A DNA stretch of 64,000 bases, taken from positions 248,001-312,000 of the forward strand of contig CDRNVI010000043.1 in the NCBI GenBank assembly GCA_977017575.1, written 5' to 3'. This document shows positions 46,412 to 56,571 of the stretch, piece after piece. The notes beneath the pieces were generated by a model. The model was not told the DNA's origin, ran no database searches, and saw nothing but the letters and a program-made list of their open reading frames with translations. This DNA comes from Paramoeba atlantica. Taxonomy: Eukaryota > Discosea. Positions within the stretch are counted from its first letter, which is position 1. Each line of letters opens with the position of its first letter. Position numbers and translations under genes: made by a program.

Positions 46412-46776
46412 TGGGGAAATTTAACTACAGTAAAAAAATGTATTGTTCCTATCAATATTTTCGTAACCACTTTGAGATGTGAGAAAAAGGTGAAAAAAAT
46501 GAGCTGACCCTTTTAATAATCCCTTTGTACTTGACCCGTGCTACAACTTCGTAGGATTAATCATCTACCGTATACGTTGCGTTATTCTAGTGACATGGCC
46601 CGAAATTACAAATACAACACAGCATGTCAACTTCAGTGAGTTGTTCTAGGAAAACAGATCTTTTTGAAAAGAGTATTTGTAGTAATAGAGAGATAGTCGA
46701 GTTCTTATAAATGAAATACGATAACGCAAAAGCTAATGAAATGTTTTTTGACCTGAGAAGGAATTTTCAATATTAG
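46412..46776. other. Intergenic, 365 bp
   Basis: Upstream region of the amino-acid transporter. I see nothing recognisable. Confidence 0.6.
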
Positions 46777-48447
46777 TCATACCTGCAAGCCAATACTTTC
46801 TATGCTGATTTTGGGAAGTACATCGTGCACTTCTTGGGCTATGCCCAGTAGATATTTGTCCATGACAACAGGAGGTAGATTTCCCACGTGCTGAAGTTTT
46901 TGAAAGGCTTCCGTGGGTGTGAAATAACCTATCCAAAGTAGAAGAGGCACCACGATGGTAGGAACGCTAATGTGAGGACATTCCTCGTGTGACAAAAGCT
47001 TATAAGCACGAACAAGAAGCCGAGTCACTGAAACAGTTCCTTGCTGAAGAATTATACAAAGGGCGTGAAGACTTCGCGAAAATAAGGAGAAAGAACGTAC
47101 CGCGGGCAAAGTTAAGCAGCGCCTACCGGAGGCATTTACCACTCTGAGCAAAGTAGAGCATTTTCTGTTGTGAGAAATTGAAGTTGACAACGTACGTATT
47201 GTCCATGCGGACTGTAGCGTATTCTCCCCGCACGCGATAATATCTTCGTAGACAGTGGCAATCAGTACGTCGACCAACATTGCACTGCGTGCTTGAAGAA
47301 TGCTTTTAGTGCTATTTCCAAAATCAAAGTAAATATCCCAAACCTTCTTTTGCTGTAGTAAAGAGAGAATAATATTCTCTTCTTCGTTTGTCCACACAAT
47401 CTGCAAGGACAGAGGATGCAGAACGCTTCCTGGTTTGTAACCTTCCGACTTTCGACAGGGCATCACAACATTCAAATATTTGGAGAAATGATGCTTTTCA
47501 TCAAAGTCCTTACTGGAAAGAAGCTCAACCATATCATCCTTCTTTGGCTTAGAATGAGCTTGTAAATTTGAAGACCGAGGCCCAATCTCTTCATTCGTTC
47601 CTTTGCCAGTAGAAGAGAGTATGTCCACATTTCCTCGCCATAATATCTCATCTTCGGCTGCTGGAAGGATTGAAGTTAAGGGGTCACATTCAGGAATTTG
47701 GGATGTTAATAAATTTACAACACTCTTTAAGTGTTTCGAGACATCATACTCGGTATCTTCGAGAATCGGCAAAGAATGCGACAAGAATTCACGTGATGGA
47801 CATGTATCCGGTTGTTGGTGCAGTATGTACCATGGAATATACTCTTTAATAGCTCTATGTATTTCAGAAGTACCGTCATTATCACAACCCCCCAATTCAT
47901 CACACCAGAAATGTTCAGTCGAAAAAGAAGCATCTTCCTCTTTTCTGCAAATTTCCTCTATTTTTGTTTCAGAGTCAATAATACTGTTACCACTAGCTTG
48001 ATCATTGCGAGCATGTGGTAGGAGCTCCATTCCGTTATCGAACCCGTAACGAGTAATTTCATCTGTTTCGATATTATTTACTGAATGTGCACCTTGTTTA
48101 CATGATTTTATAGTATCATAAAGGCTATTTCCGAGAGAAGCACACCCAAACGAGTCTGCTTCCTTTTCGATAACACGATAAGTCACTCCAGACTGGGATT
48201 TAGCAACGCGCACCACCACAGTTGCTCTATTTATGTTATACCACGCAAGCTCTCCAGCGCCTTCTAGCAATTCACCCCCGCTAAATATAAGATGGAGTGC
48301 ACGAGACCCCCATCCAAAAACAAACTCATTATCTGCTATTTCGAATTGTGGATCCGAAAACTCCATGCCAACCTGAATGTACAAGTAAACGTACGTATCT
48401 GTCTGTGAACACCACCAAAGCTGCGCTTTTTGATTTCCAAAACTCAT
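46777..48447 (-). CDS. SHQ1: SHQ1-like assembly factor for H/ACA ribonucleoproteins
   Basis: 556 residues from ATG 48447. SHQ1 chaperones dyskerin/Cbf5 before H/ACA snoRNP assembly. Residues ~8-95 form a CS (p23-like) domain (TDTYVYLYIQVGM, FVFGWGSRALHLIFSGGELLEG). The YGFDN motif (about 133-137) starts the SHQ1-specific region. The diagnostic C-terminal block reads LVDVLIATVYEDIIACGE, LQSAWTIRTLSTSIS, GRRCLTLPAVRSFSLF and LHALCIILQQGTVSVTRLLVRAY, corresponding to ESAWSI...LS and RR.L.YPL.R in other SHQ1 proteins. A poorly conserved acidic/Ser-rich linker of ~150 residues separates the halves. Confidence 0.75.
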   Translation of the reverse strand: MSFGNQKAQLWWCSQTDTYVYLYIQVGMEFSDPQFEIADNEFVFGWGSRALHLIFSGGELLEGAGELAWYNINRATVVVRVAKSQSGVTYRVIEKEADSFGCASLGNSLYDTIKSCKQGAHSVNNIETDEITRYGFDNGMELLPHARNDQASGNSIIDSETKIEEICRKEEDASFSTEHFWCDELGGCDNDGTSEIHRAIKEYIPWYILHQQPDTCPSREFLSHSLPILEDTEYDVSKHLKSVVNLLTSQIPECDPLTSILPAAEDEILWRGNVDILSSTGKGTNEEIGPRSSNLQAHSKPKKDDMVELLSSKDFDEKHHFSKYLNVVMPCRKSEGYKPGSVLHPLSLQIVWTNEEENIILSLLQQKKVWDIYFDFGNSTKSILQARSAMLVDVLIATVYEDIIACGENTLQSAWTIRTLSTSISHNRKCSTLLRVVNASGRRCLTLPAVRSFSLFSRSLHALCIILQQGTVSVTRLLVRAYKLLSHEECPHISVPTIVVPLLLWIGYFTPTEAFQKLQHVGNLPPVVMDKYLLGIAQEVHDVLPKISIESIGLQV

Positions 48448-48916
48448 TGATTTTTTCGAGGTGAGATTAAAATTTGTGTTTCAATCACGCAAAGTTGGTT
48501 CACGCCTATTCCAAGACTGGTTGAAAAAGCTGGCGCAGCAGTGAAGTTACGTCATTCTAATAGAATCAAGATGTAGCATTCTAGGATCAACATGAAAGTA
48601 TGCGTGCACGGACACACATAATAATAAAACTTAATCGTATTCTTTGAATGGTCGCGTATTATTCCACATATACTAACATGTACTCTTTGCTTTTGCACAA
48701 CAATCAGTCTTGTAATAAAGAACGTTCGACTAAAAAGTATTATAAATCATGTGGTGGTGCAGCGGATAGACGTGTACGCCTGACACACGCGTATGGAACA
48801 CATGACGTATTGTTCAACTGAACGTTCGTGCAAGCAAACGTGCATATGCAGTATACTACTCACAGAATCTCAAAAATCTACGACACGAAAAGGTATGTTT
48901 TCTATAATAATTTCAC
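48448..48916. other. Intergenic, 469 bp, with a tRNA-like fold
   Basis: Spacer upstream of SHQ1. At 48747-48805 a 7-bp stem (tcatgtg/cacatga) encloses an A-box-like tggtgcagcggatag and a 5-bp hairpin (cgtgt/acacg), but there is no T-arm. I do not call a tRNA. Confidence 0.45.
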
Positions 48917-50098
48917 TTAAGGAATTGTGTATTCATGTGATTGTCCTTCAAGCTTCTTGGTTTCTGCAATTTTTCGCACAGCTTGATTAAAGTCCTCATT
49001 TAACACATGGTCACGTTCATCTCTTAGCGCGAACATGCCAGCTTCCGTGCATACATTGCGTAGATCCGCACCATTGAAACCTTCACTGAGACTGACGATT
49101 GACTCGTAATGGATCTCACCTTTGATGTTCAACTTGGCAGCATGTATTTTCAAAATATCGTCTCTTGCGGACTCATGCGGAAGCGAAATTTCAATTTTTC
49201 TATCCAGTCTTCCAGGGCGAAGCAGAGCAGAATCTAGTACGTCGGGCCGATTCGTCGCCATGATTGTCTTCACTCGCCCCAAGGCGTCAAAACCATCCAA
49301 CTGGTTCAACAACTCCATGAGTGTGCGTTGAATCTCACGATCGCTGCTTGTGCCTTCTATACGTTTCCCTCCGATGGCGTCAATCTCATCAATAAAAATC
49401 ACACAGGGCTCATGATCACGTGCATATGCAAACATTTCCCGCACAATACGCGCACTTTCTCCGATATATTTATCCACGATCGCACTGGCTACGACACGCA
49501 GAAAGCTTGCCTCAATGTTACTCGCAATCGCTTTAGCCAACAACGTCTTTCCCGTTCCCGGGGGGCCGTACAACAAAACCCCTTTCGGAGGCATAATACC
49601 GACGCGTTTAAAAAGCTCCGGGTTCACTAAAGGAAGCTCAATAACCTCGCGGAGCTGCCGCAGCTGCGACTGGAGACCACCGACTTCACGAAAAGAAATA
49701 TTGTCGACCGACTCCGCATGTTGAGACATTTTGTACACCAATGGATCAACCTCCCGGGGAAGCGTACGCATCACGGTAAGTGTTGTAATATCCAGCGCAA
49801 CACGAGTGCCTACTTTTAGTTTGGTCTTATCCACGTTAGCACGGATCCCGACCACGTAGCGTGGCCCACTAGAGGCTTTTACCATGGCCTGCTCGTCGGA
49901 TAGCACCCGCATAATCTCACCGGTAATTTGTCCGACACTTTGTAGGCTCTTTACATGCTCCTCACTTTGATCGTACTCACCTTTAGCATTTTTTATATTG
50001 TTCCGTAGAGTTTTCAAGCGCGTTTCAATAAGGTGGTGATCCTCCATCTTTTTGCGTAGTGCAACCACGGCTTCGTTTCTGGCAACCTCTTCCGGCAT
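48917..50098 (-). CDS. RPT4: 26S proteasome regulatory ATPase Rpt4 (PSMC6)
   Basis: 393 residues from ATG 50098, the normal Rpt4 size. It is one of six AAA+ ATPases of the 19S base that unfold and translocate substrates. An N-terminal coiled coil (~10-50) precedes the OB domain ([19 protein letters not shown] with [22 protein letters not shown]). Walker A GPPGTGKT (178-185), Walker B FIDEID (235-240), the pore loop near KYIGESAR, and arginine fingers in [11 protein letters not shown] follow. [25 protein letters not shown] and [22 protein letters not shown] match Rpt4 rather than Rpt1-3, 5 or 6. Confidence 0.95.
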   Translation of the reverse strand: MPEEVARNEAVVALRKKMEDHHLIETRLKTLRNNIKNAKGEYDQSEEHVKSLQSVGQITGEIMRVLSDEQAMVKASSGPRYVVGIRANVDKTKLKVGTRVALDITTLTVMRTLPREVDPLVYKMSQHAESVDNISFREVGGLQSQLRQLREVIELPLVNPELFKRVGIMPPKGVLLYGPPGTGKTLLAKAIASNIEASFLRVVASAIVDKYIGESARIVREMFAYARDHEPCVIFIDEIDAIGGKRIEGTSSDREIQRTLMELLNQLDGFDALGRVKTIMATNRPDVLDSALLRPGRLDRKIEISLPHESARDDILKIHAAKLNIKGEIHYESIVSLSEGFNGADLRNVCTEAGMFALRDERDHVLNEDFNQAVRKIAETKKLEGQSHEYTIP

Positions 50099-50238
50099 GT
50101 TCTAATAGTATGTTAGTTGATTACCAATATTACACAACTAAAAGTCAATAGAATAGAGAGTTCTATACGGCAGGTAAGTGTTCGAACAAAAAAAAAGTTT
50201 ACGAAATAATGTAACATCGCACACTGATCTTGAGTACC

Positions 50239-51150
50239 TCACATTTGCACTGTGTGATCCTGATGAAAAGCACATATGTTTTCAAACTTCATGTCGATCT
50301 CGCCATCAGTCGTCATGTTTGATAATCTACATGGATAGTCTCCGCGCGCATCTCTTCTTATACGAATTTTGGCAGTCGCCGTGATGAGATTCTTCTGAAC
50401 AACTTCACCAAGGGCTGTTGTCTCCAATTGTTGTTTATTGGGTTGTAAGTCCTCATTGTTCATTGAATAATATTGAATAATTTTTACTAAGGAGCCTGAA
50501 TTGCCAATGACTGTGTCCAAACATTCGACTCTTGAAATAACTATGGAGGGCTCGAGTGGGTTGTTCATCTTTTGCACCGCTTCAAGCAGCGCGTATCCTT
50601 CATCCAACAGATGTAGAACCATGTATTTAGCGTTCTCTACGACAGAATCGCTTTTTTCTCCCCTAGCACGGACTATTAATCCTGGTGTGAGCCACTTACA
50701 ATGCTTTTGAATTTCTGCCTTCATGCTTCGTAGTTCGCCGAATGCAACACGTCGCAGATTGTTGGCATGGACGTGAATAAACGATGCTGATGTGGATACT
50801 GTCCCTGGAGAAGACAGGACTTTAACCCATGTGCTGCGTAGCCAGGGAGTCAGTCGAATGCACACGGTGCCCTCACCAGCGTTGCTCTTAGACCTCACAA
50901 CAGTTCCTTGCAAACCTGTATACGTGCCGTCCGTCACTTTCACACACTGGCCGGGAGTGCGAATCGAGATTTCTGTAGGAGCCCCCAATCCAAGTCCCTG
51001 TGGCCTTGCGGAAGGCGCTTTACTTTCCAACTCCTTGCTCTCATTCGAGATTTGTGCATTGGCGTAGCACTCTCGAGTTGATTTTTTCTTCAGTCTAGCA
51101 AAGAGATTGGCACCAAATTCCGCCTGCTTAACTTCATCGGAACTCTTCAT
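50239..51150 (-). CDS. GPKOW/MOS2/Spp2-like spliceosome factor
   Basis: 303 residues from ATG 51150. Homologues bind the DEAH helicase Prp2/DHX16 and help activate the spliceosome. The hallmark ARPQGLGLGAP (the G-patch-derived RPKGLGLGA motif) is followed by a first KOW domain, PGQCVKVTDGTYTGLQGTVV. The second conserved block is CKWLTPGLIVRARGEK with NAKYMVLHLLDEGYALLE, VECLDTVI and GNSGSLVKII, the same order as in human GPKOW. Its presence implies that spliceosomal introns exist in this genome, although no gene in the window needs one. Confidence 0.75.
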   Translation of the reverse strand: MKSSDEVKQAEFGANLFARLKKKSTRECYANAQISNESKELESKAPSARPQGLGLGAPTEISIRTPGQCVKVTDGTYTGLQGTVVRSKSNAGEGTVCIRLTPWLRSTWVKVLSSPGTVSTSASFIHVHANNLRRVAFGELRSMKAEIQKHCKWLTPGLIVRARGEKSDSVVENAKYMVLHLLDEGYALLEAVQKMNNPLEPSIVISRVECLDTVIGNSGSLVKIIQYYSMNNEDLQPNKQQLETTALGEVVQKNLITATAKIRIRRDARGDYPCRLSNMTTDGEIDMKFENICAFHQDHTVQM

Positions 51151-51580
51151 ACGTATGACATAAACTCACGCATATTATACACATTGTACTTACTACGTGT
51201 TATTACGCCAAAGAAGATACTTGTGTACTAGTAATTTTAAAATTTAAATTTTAATACTTTTCCATCAATACTAAATTCTATCTAATTACTGTAGATTTAA
51301 ACAAATTTAAGAGAAGCCCTGAGAGAGTAAGAGCAGGTTTTGTAAGATTTGGGTTATAAACTTTATGCTTAGTAGTACACTACCTAGTATACTGTACGAT
51401 ACGATGCTAGAATTCTAAAACTAGTGCTATTGTAACATGACCAACGCACAATTGCTGGTAAGGCAGAAGAATGTTATAAATTCCCCCCTTCCAAGGTTTT
51501 TCAACAGCGCAGCAGCAAAAAAATACTCGACGTGCCGAACTTTTCGCAAGATTTGCGTAGGCCACCTTCGTTGAGCCACT
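51151..51580. other. Intergenic, 430 bp
   Basis: AT-rich. It contains an 18-bp palindrome, ttaaaatttaaattttaa, at 51237-51254. I see no gene. Confidence 0.6.
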
Positions 51581-52912
51581 TCAGTTCTTCGTATATCTTT
51601 TGCTCTGGCGTGTGTGAGGACCTCTCTCTGCGTAGTGGTGACGAATCTTGTGGTGATTCGGTCCATGAGCCTTCTTCAGCCTGTAAATATGCTCCTTAAG
51701 GGTCGGTAAGCGAATGGGGACCAATGAGTTCAAATAAGCTTGTGCGGAGTCGATATTGAAACAGAATGAGTGCAATAGAGCATCAAATCGATTATTCTTT
51801 CGTCTGCATAGCCTTTCGAATTCAGCCTTTAAAGCGGATGAACATAGCTCCGCCTCTATCTCATATAAGATTTCCGGAGGTCCAAGCTCTTTACTATTAT
51901 TGTTCTTTAAATGCATTCGGTAGTCTTGTGGCCGGTCGGACAAAGAGAATCTATTTTTACTGTCATTTGCTTCCCACTTCTTAACCTTTGTACAGTCGAA
52001 TTGCATAAAATTCCCAATTCTATACGTAATTCTGTGTTTGCTCCGTACTGCCTTCAAAGAACCGAATTCTGGGTGAATCTTTAAATATTTATCTCTTTCT
52101 AAATAAAGTGAAGTTGTAGAACTGGGATTCGCTTTGTTTGTCCCACCCTCAGCAGATGCTGCTCTGTTTTCATTTGCTGTCAAGCTAATATATTCCTCTG
52201 TAGACACTTGATAACGTAAGCAACTCGACGAAATCGCATGCGTTTTCACAAGTGGAGCCATTAAAGCATTTTTCTCGCTTTTAGATAATGACTTGGCGTA
52301 TTTGTTGTCCGGTTCAAATCTTTTTTTACGAATTATTGCTACACGATTACCGTCTGAATCGTGAATGACACGGACTCCGTCTTCGTATATAAAATCTATT
52401 GAATCTGTTTCCAGGCGACGAACACTCGGTGTAACACGACCAGTAGTGCGCCTTGACATTTTCGTAGTTCGATTTCGAAACTTCATTTTGTTATACCCAG
52501 TTCGTCGTAGACGTTGACGGCCACACGTTTGTAGTGATGCAAGTAAACTCCTTACAAAATTTCGCGGTATGGAAGTGTTAAGTCGGAGGCACTGAGGCAG
52601 GGGACAAAAAACGGTACTGCTTGCGAAAGGCATTCTGGACGATTCTAAATGCGTACTTACTAACCTTGCAAATCGAGCTTCTACTTCAATAGACGCAGCT
52701 TTATTCAGGAGTAGTGCGAGGATAACTCTTTTGCGAAGGATTGACAAAACCGTATATGATTCATCGCTGCAGTCGCTTTTTGATGAGTTAACCTGTCGTA
52801 CTGGAACGCAAGTCGTATTGGCACCACCTCGGCTCGGTCTCCCCGAAAAAGAGTAACTTCGTGAAAATCGCATGAGAGGCGAGCATAACATTCGTGTCGC
52901 CGAACCACTCAT
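51581..52912 (-). CDS. mRNA 5'-triphosphatase, tunnel (Cet1) family, capping enzyme beta subunit
   Basis: 443 residues from ATG 52912. It removes the gamma-phosphate of nascent mRNA, the first step of capping. Tunnel-family motifs: SIEVEARFARLV (motif A glutamates, 74-85), VRVIHDSDGNRVAIIRKKR (180-198), RYQVSTEE (233-240), RSKHRITYRI (290-299), FDCTKVKKWE and YEIEAEL (350-356, motif C). This metal-dependent fold is used by fungi, apicomplexans, kinetoplastids and other protists. Animals and land plants use an unrelated cysteine phosphatase. About 70 N-terminal residues are Ser/Arg-rich and unconserved. A basic C-terminal tail (HHKIRHHYAERGPHTRQSKR) follows the domain. The guanylyltransferase must be encoded elsewhere. 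Confidence 0.85.
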   Translation of the reverse strand: MSGSATRMLCSPLMRFSRSYSFSGRPSRGGANTTCVPVRQVNSSKSDCSDESYTVLSILRKRVILALLLNKAASIEVEARFARLVSTHLESSRMPFASSTVFCPLPQCLRLNTSIPRNFVRSLLASLQTCGRQRLRRTGYNKMKFRNRTTKMSRRTTGRVTPSVRRLETDSIDFIYEDGVRVIHDSDGNRVAIIRKKRFEPDNKYAKSLSKSEKNALMAPLVKTHAISSSCLRYQVSTEEYISLTANENRAASAEGGTNKANPSSTTSLYLERDKYLKIHPEFGSLKAVRSKHRITYRIGNFMQFDCTKVKKWEANDSKNRFSLSDRPQDYRMHLKNNNSKELGPPEILYEIEAELCSSALKAEFERLCRRKNNRFDALLHSFCFNIDSAQAYLNSLVPIRLPTLKEHIYRLKKAHGPNHHKIRHHYAERGPHTRQSKRYTKN

Positions 52913-53316
52913 TAGAAAGCAGTATTACGTTCTCTAGTATTCAGGATGAGTTATTTGGAGACTTGTACTAGAAAATCATTTTATAAACGAACTTCAGAAT
53001 ATCTTGCTTTAAAAACTACCTTACACATTACAAAGCGTTTCACTCAAAATTAATATTGAAACTAATATAACAATGGTGTAACATACACCCAACTAGCTAG
53101 CACTTTAGTTCAGTATTCAAAGATGTCCCAAGCTCAAAACTATAATGAGATCACCTCAAAGCATGTGTATGTGTCAAACGTTCTCGGGTTCGAAACTTAG
53201 AATTCGACTTGTGCAAACAGCCCAATCAAAACAAAAATTAAATGCAAGGTTAGAAGTTCAGTCGTATTGCAAACCCATCAATTCAGGATAGTTCAAATTT
53301 TTCTTCGTTGTCCGCA
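52913..53316. other. Intergenic, 404 bp
   Basis: Upstream region of the RNA triphosphatase. A T-loop-like gggttcgaaac at about 53186 has no pairing stem or other tRNA parts. Confidence 0.55.
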
Positions 53317-56300
53317 CTAGCCTGACTTGGTAGTTATTTTTCCCTTTATTTCAGATAACAGACGCGTAATGTACTTTAGCATCTCGTCAAGAATAATGAC
53401 GGGGAAACTCAAAGCGAAGATGAGTTTCCATTCCAAGAAATCCGTAGGCCACAACAGCGTAGAAGACACCTCGAGTATTTGGCGTGGGTTCACTCCGGCG
53501 ACACCAAGTGGGGCAACGTTGAAAAGGTAACACAGAGCTGGGACGTACATTATCAAATAATGTAAAACTAAGGAGCTGAGAACAGCTAAAATTAACCACG
53601 GGTTCCTGAAAGGAGGACATTGTAACATTGACTCATTTTCACTTATGGCATTGAGCGCGTTGAACATCTCAACCAACACAAGAATGCTGAGAGCCACGGC
53701 ACGCGCCTCACGTGGGTCACGTAACCTCTCACACCGCGCCACATCTCCAGTACAAAGCGAGGGGTCCATCAACTCTTCCATTCCATACCCATGGACGTGA
53801 AACCACCACAAATAGCCCATCACCGTTGCGAACCCGACATAGGCCCCGATGATGAGATAGCGCGCAAACAGCCACCCGTTCACAATGGGTTCCTCCGTAC
53901 GTCGTGGTGGCTCCCGCATCAAGTCGCCGTCCGGGGGGTTGAACCCCAGAGCGGTGGCCGGGAGCCCATCGGTGACAAGATTCACCCACAGCAGCTGGAC
54001 CGGCTCCAGCGCATCCGGTACCCCCAGCACCCCTGTCGCGAACACACACACCACCTCCCCAATATTACTGCTGATCAGGTAGCGAATAAACTGCTTGGTG
54101 TTGTTGTAGATCGCTCGACCCTCGGCAATAGCACTTACGATCGTGTTAAAATTGTCATCGGCTAGAATCATCGCGCTGGTGCCTTTAGCAACCTCGGTGC
54201 CAGAACCCATCGCAACCCCAATGTCCGCTTTCTTAAGCGCCGGTGCATCGTTGACTCCGTCCCCTGTCATGGCACATATGAAGTTCTGAGATTGCAGCAG
54301 GGTAACGAGGTGACTCTTCAGAGAGGGGTCCGCTCGGCTGTAGAGCTGTTTCGATAATACGGCGCTCATTTGCTCTTCATGTGATAACGCTTCAAAATCA
54401 CACCCGTTGATGCTCATTTGTTCAGCCTGTTCCGACGTAGTGAAAAGTTGGATTTGCCTACATACAGATTGGGCAGTATCCTTACTATCGCCGGTAATTA
54501 CAATGACGCGTATTCCTGCTTTATGACACTCTTGTACCGCTTGCGTGACCTCAGTACGAGGGGGATCCAGCATACCAACCAGACCGCAGAATACTAGACC
54601 TGCTTCAATTGAATCGAAATTCTTAGGATTTGTTAAACTCAATGATTCTACTCTATCACACTCCTTATATGCCGCTGCGAGGCAACGAAGCGTCGGGGGA
54701 CCCTGAGTCATTTCATGTAGCTCAGCTTCCATTTGGCGTCGTATTGCTGACGTAAGTTTCCTTAGCTTTCCGGAGCTCGAAATTATGTGCGTGGACCTTC
54801 TTAGCAAGGCTTCAGGGGCTCCTTTCACTAGGAGTAAATGCTTCTTTTTTGATGTAACGTGAACACTCATTGATTTACGTTCTCTAGTAAACTCCAACGT
54901 TGCATTGACGCTAAAAATATTCCGCCAAAACGATCGCACTGCGCTGACGCCCTCTGACGAAGTGCAGGGAGGTGAAGCATTAGGAATGGGCATTCCCAGC
55001 TTTTCCACCATAACAAGAAGCGCTGCTTCCGTAGCCTCTCCCAACCTATCAACTGCTCCCGTCTCCGTCAAGAACTCCAGGCTGGCGTCATTGCATAAAG
55101 AAGAAATGTAAGAAATGCGCTCCAATGCCTTGTCGGTCAGCAACGGTGCAGAAATTTCATGCTCGTTCTCGTCTGAAACGGTCGAGGTTTCTATATTAAA
55201 CTTGGTATCTTTCAAAAAATATCGATTAACGCCATCAGACCCATCACTTGTAACTACAGTGGCAACACTCATCATATTCGTAGTCAACGTTCCCGTTTTA
55301 TCTGTGCAAATGACACTACAGCACCCCAATGTTTCGACGCTCGGCAGATTGCGTACAATGGCTTTTTTTCTGGCCATGCGTCGCGCGCCCAACGCGAGGC
55401 ACGTTGTTACCACTGCGGGAAGTCCTTCGGGTATAGCTGCAACGGCCAGTGAAACAGCAATTTTAAGACTATTGATTATCCAAGGAAGTACATTTTGATT
55501 CTCACCTTTCTGCCACCCACGAACCAGGTTCACTATGAATACCAGAACGCAAATCACTCCGATGGCGTGACTGAGCAGTACACTAAAGTCATCAAGTTTC
55601 CGCTGCAGGGGTGTTTTTTCAGCTTCCGTTGACCTCACTTGGGCTTCCACACGACCAATCTCTGTGTTGATCCCAGTAGCTGTTACGACGCCCCGCACTT
55701 TTCCGTACGTCACACTTGTACCACGGAACATCATGTTCGAGGGGAACCTTTCGTTTTCTTCACACAATTCACTGTGTTTCAACACCTCGTTTGATTCTCC
55801 CGTGAGTGAACTCTGATTTACGCGAACAGTGGTGGAGCAAAGTTTGAGAACGCGCAGGTCCGCCGCGATGCGGTCTCCTACAGCCAGTTCTATGATGTCA
55901 CCCGGAACGAGTTCCAAGCTATCGATTGTACCCAGTTGTCCTTCACGCAATACGGAAGATCGATTGGGGACCAGAACTTGGAGAGCCTGGATAGCCTCCT
56001 CAGCGCTGCTCTCCTGCCAGGCACCTATGATACCATTTGCCAAGAGTATCAAAAGTATGACAAAGGGCTCAACTAAGTCGTGCCCAACGCCAGAAAAGAT
56101 AGCCATACCGAACGACAGGACGGCCGCTGCCAGTAAAATTTGAACTAAGCGGTCATCGAACGTCTTGAAAAGCAGCATTAACCATGAATCAGGTGGCTCA
56201 CATGGCAATTCGTTTTTTCCATACTTCTCAAGACGCTTATGAGCTTCGGATGTCGTTAAGCCCTGGTTCGGATCAACATCTCCTTCCTTACACACAACAT

Positions 56301-56331
56301 TAGCAGATTTTTTATGCGGTGTCGCGAACAT
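53317..56331 (-). CDS. SERCA-type Ca2+-ATPase (P2A)
   Basis: 1004 residues, the usual SERCA length. It pumps Ca2+ from cytosol into the ER. Actuator motif TGES (177-180), Ca-site PEGLP (301-305) in helix M4, phosphorylation motif DKTGTLT with D344, nucleotide domain KGAPEALLRR, hinge MTGDGVNDAPALK, and M5-M6 YLISSNIGEVVCVF and LLWVNLVTDGLPATALGFNPPD with the Ca-binding residues in place. Ten membrane helices are predicted. The N terminus lacks a long regulatory extension and the C terminus (EIKGKITTKSG) is short, so this is not a calmodulin-regulated plasma-membrane pump. The stretch 53700-54060 is distinctly richer in GC than the rest. Confidence 0.96.
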   Translation of the reverse strand: MFATPHKKSANVVCKEGDVDPNQGLTTSEAHKRLEKYGKNELPCEPPDSWLMLLFKTFDDRLVQILLAAAVLSFGMAIFSGVGHDLVEPFVILLILLANGIIGAWQESSAEEAIQALQVLVPNRSSVLREGQLGTIDSLELVPGDIIELAVGDRIAADLRVLKLCSTTVRVNQSSLTGESNEVLKHSELCEENERFPSNMMFRGTSVTYGKVRGVVTATGINTEIGRVEAQVRSTEAEKTPLQRKLDDFSVLLSHAIGVICVLVFIVNLVRGWQKGENQNVLPWIINSLKIAVSLAVAAIPEGLPAVVTTCLALGARRMARKKAIVRNLPSVETLGCCSVICTDKTGTLTTNMMSVATVVTSDGSDGVNRYFLKDTKFNIETSTVSDENEHEISAPLLTDKALERISYISSLCNDASLEFLTETGAVDRLGEATEAALLVMVEKLGMPIPNASPPCTSSEGVSAVRSFWRNIFSVNATLEFTRERKSMSVHVTSKKKHLLLVKGAPEALLRRSTHIISSSGKLRKLTSAIRRQMEAELHEMTQGPPTLRCLAAAYKECDRVESLSLTNPKNFDSIEAGLVFCGLVGMLDPPRTEVTQAVQECHKAGIRVIVITGDSKDTAQSVCRQIQLFTTSEQAEQMSINGCDFEALSHEEQMSAVLSKQLYSRADPSLKSHLVTLLQSQNFICAMTGDGVNDAPALKKADIGVAMGSGTEVAKGTSAMILADDNFNTIVSAIAEGRAIYNNTKQFIRYLISSNIGEVVCVFATGVLGVPDALEPVQLLWVNLVTDGLPATALGFNPPDGDLMREPPRRTEEPIVNGWLFARYLIIGAYVGFATVMGYLWWFHVHGYGMEELMDPSLCTGDVARCERLRDPREARAVALSILVLVEMFNALNAISENESMLQCPPFRNPWLILAVLSSLVLHYLIMYVPALCYLFNVAPLGVAGVNPRQILEVSSTLLWPTDFLEWKLIFALSFPVIILDEMLKYITRLLSEIKGKITTKSG

Positions 56332-56571
56332 TAACTATAATTACTTACAAGAATAATACTTTTCATGAAATCGAAAAGAGTATGTCACCGAAAATATTTA
56401 TACTCTAGGTTCTTTTGCGGAAAAAATACATGACGAAGAGATCGAAGTTTCTCGGCGTCGCTTTTCATTGTTTTCCACAGCAAACAAGTGACGAATTAGA
56501 CCAAGACATAGACGAATTATGGTCTCGCAGAAATTTATATCAATGAGCCCATCGGCAAATGCCGACTATTA

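Noticed and set aside
53180-53200. T-loop-like sequence suggesting a tRNA
   Set aside because: No pairing T-stem, acceptor stem or anticodon arm around it.
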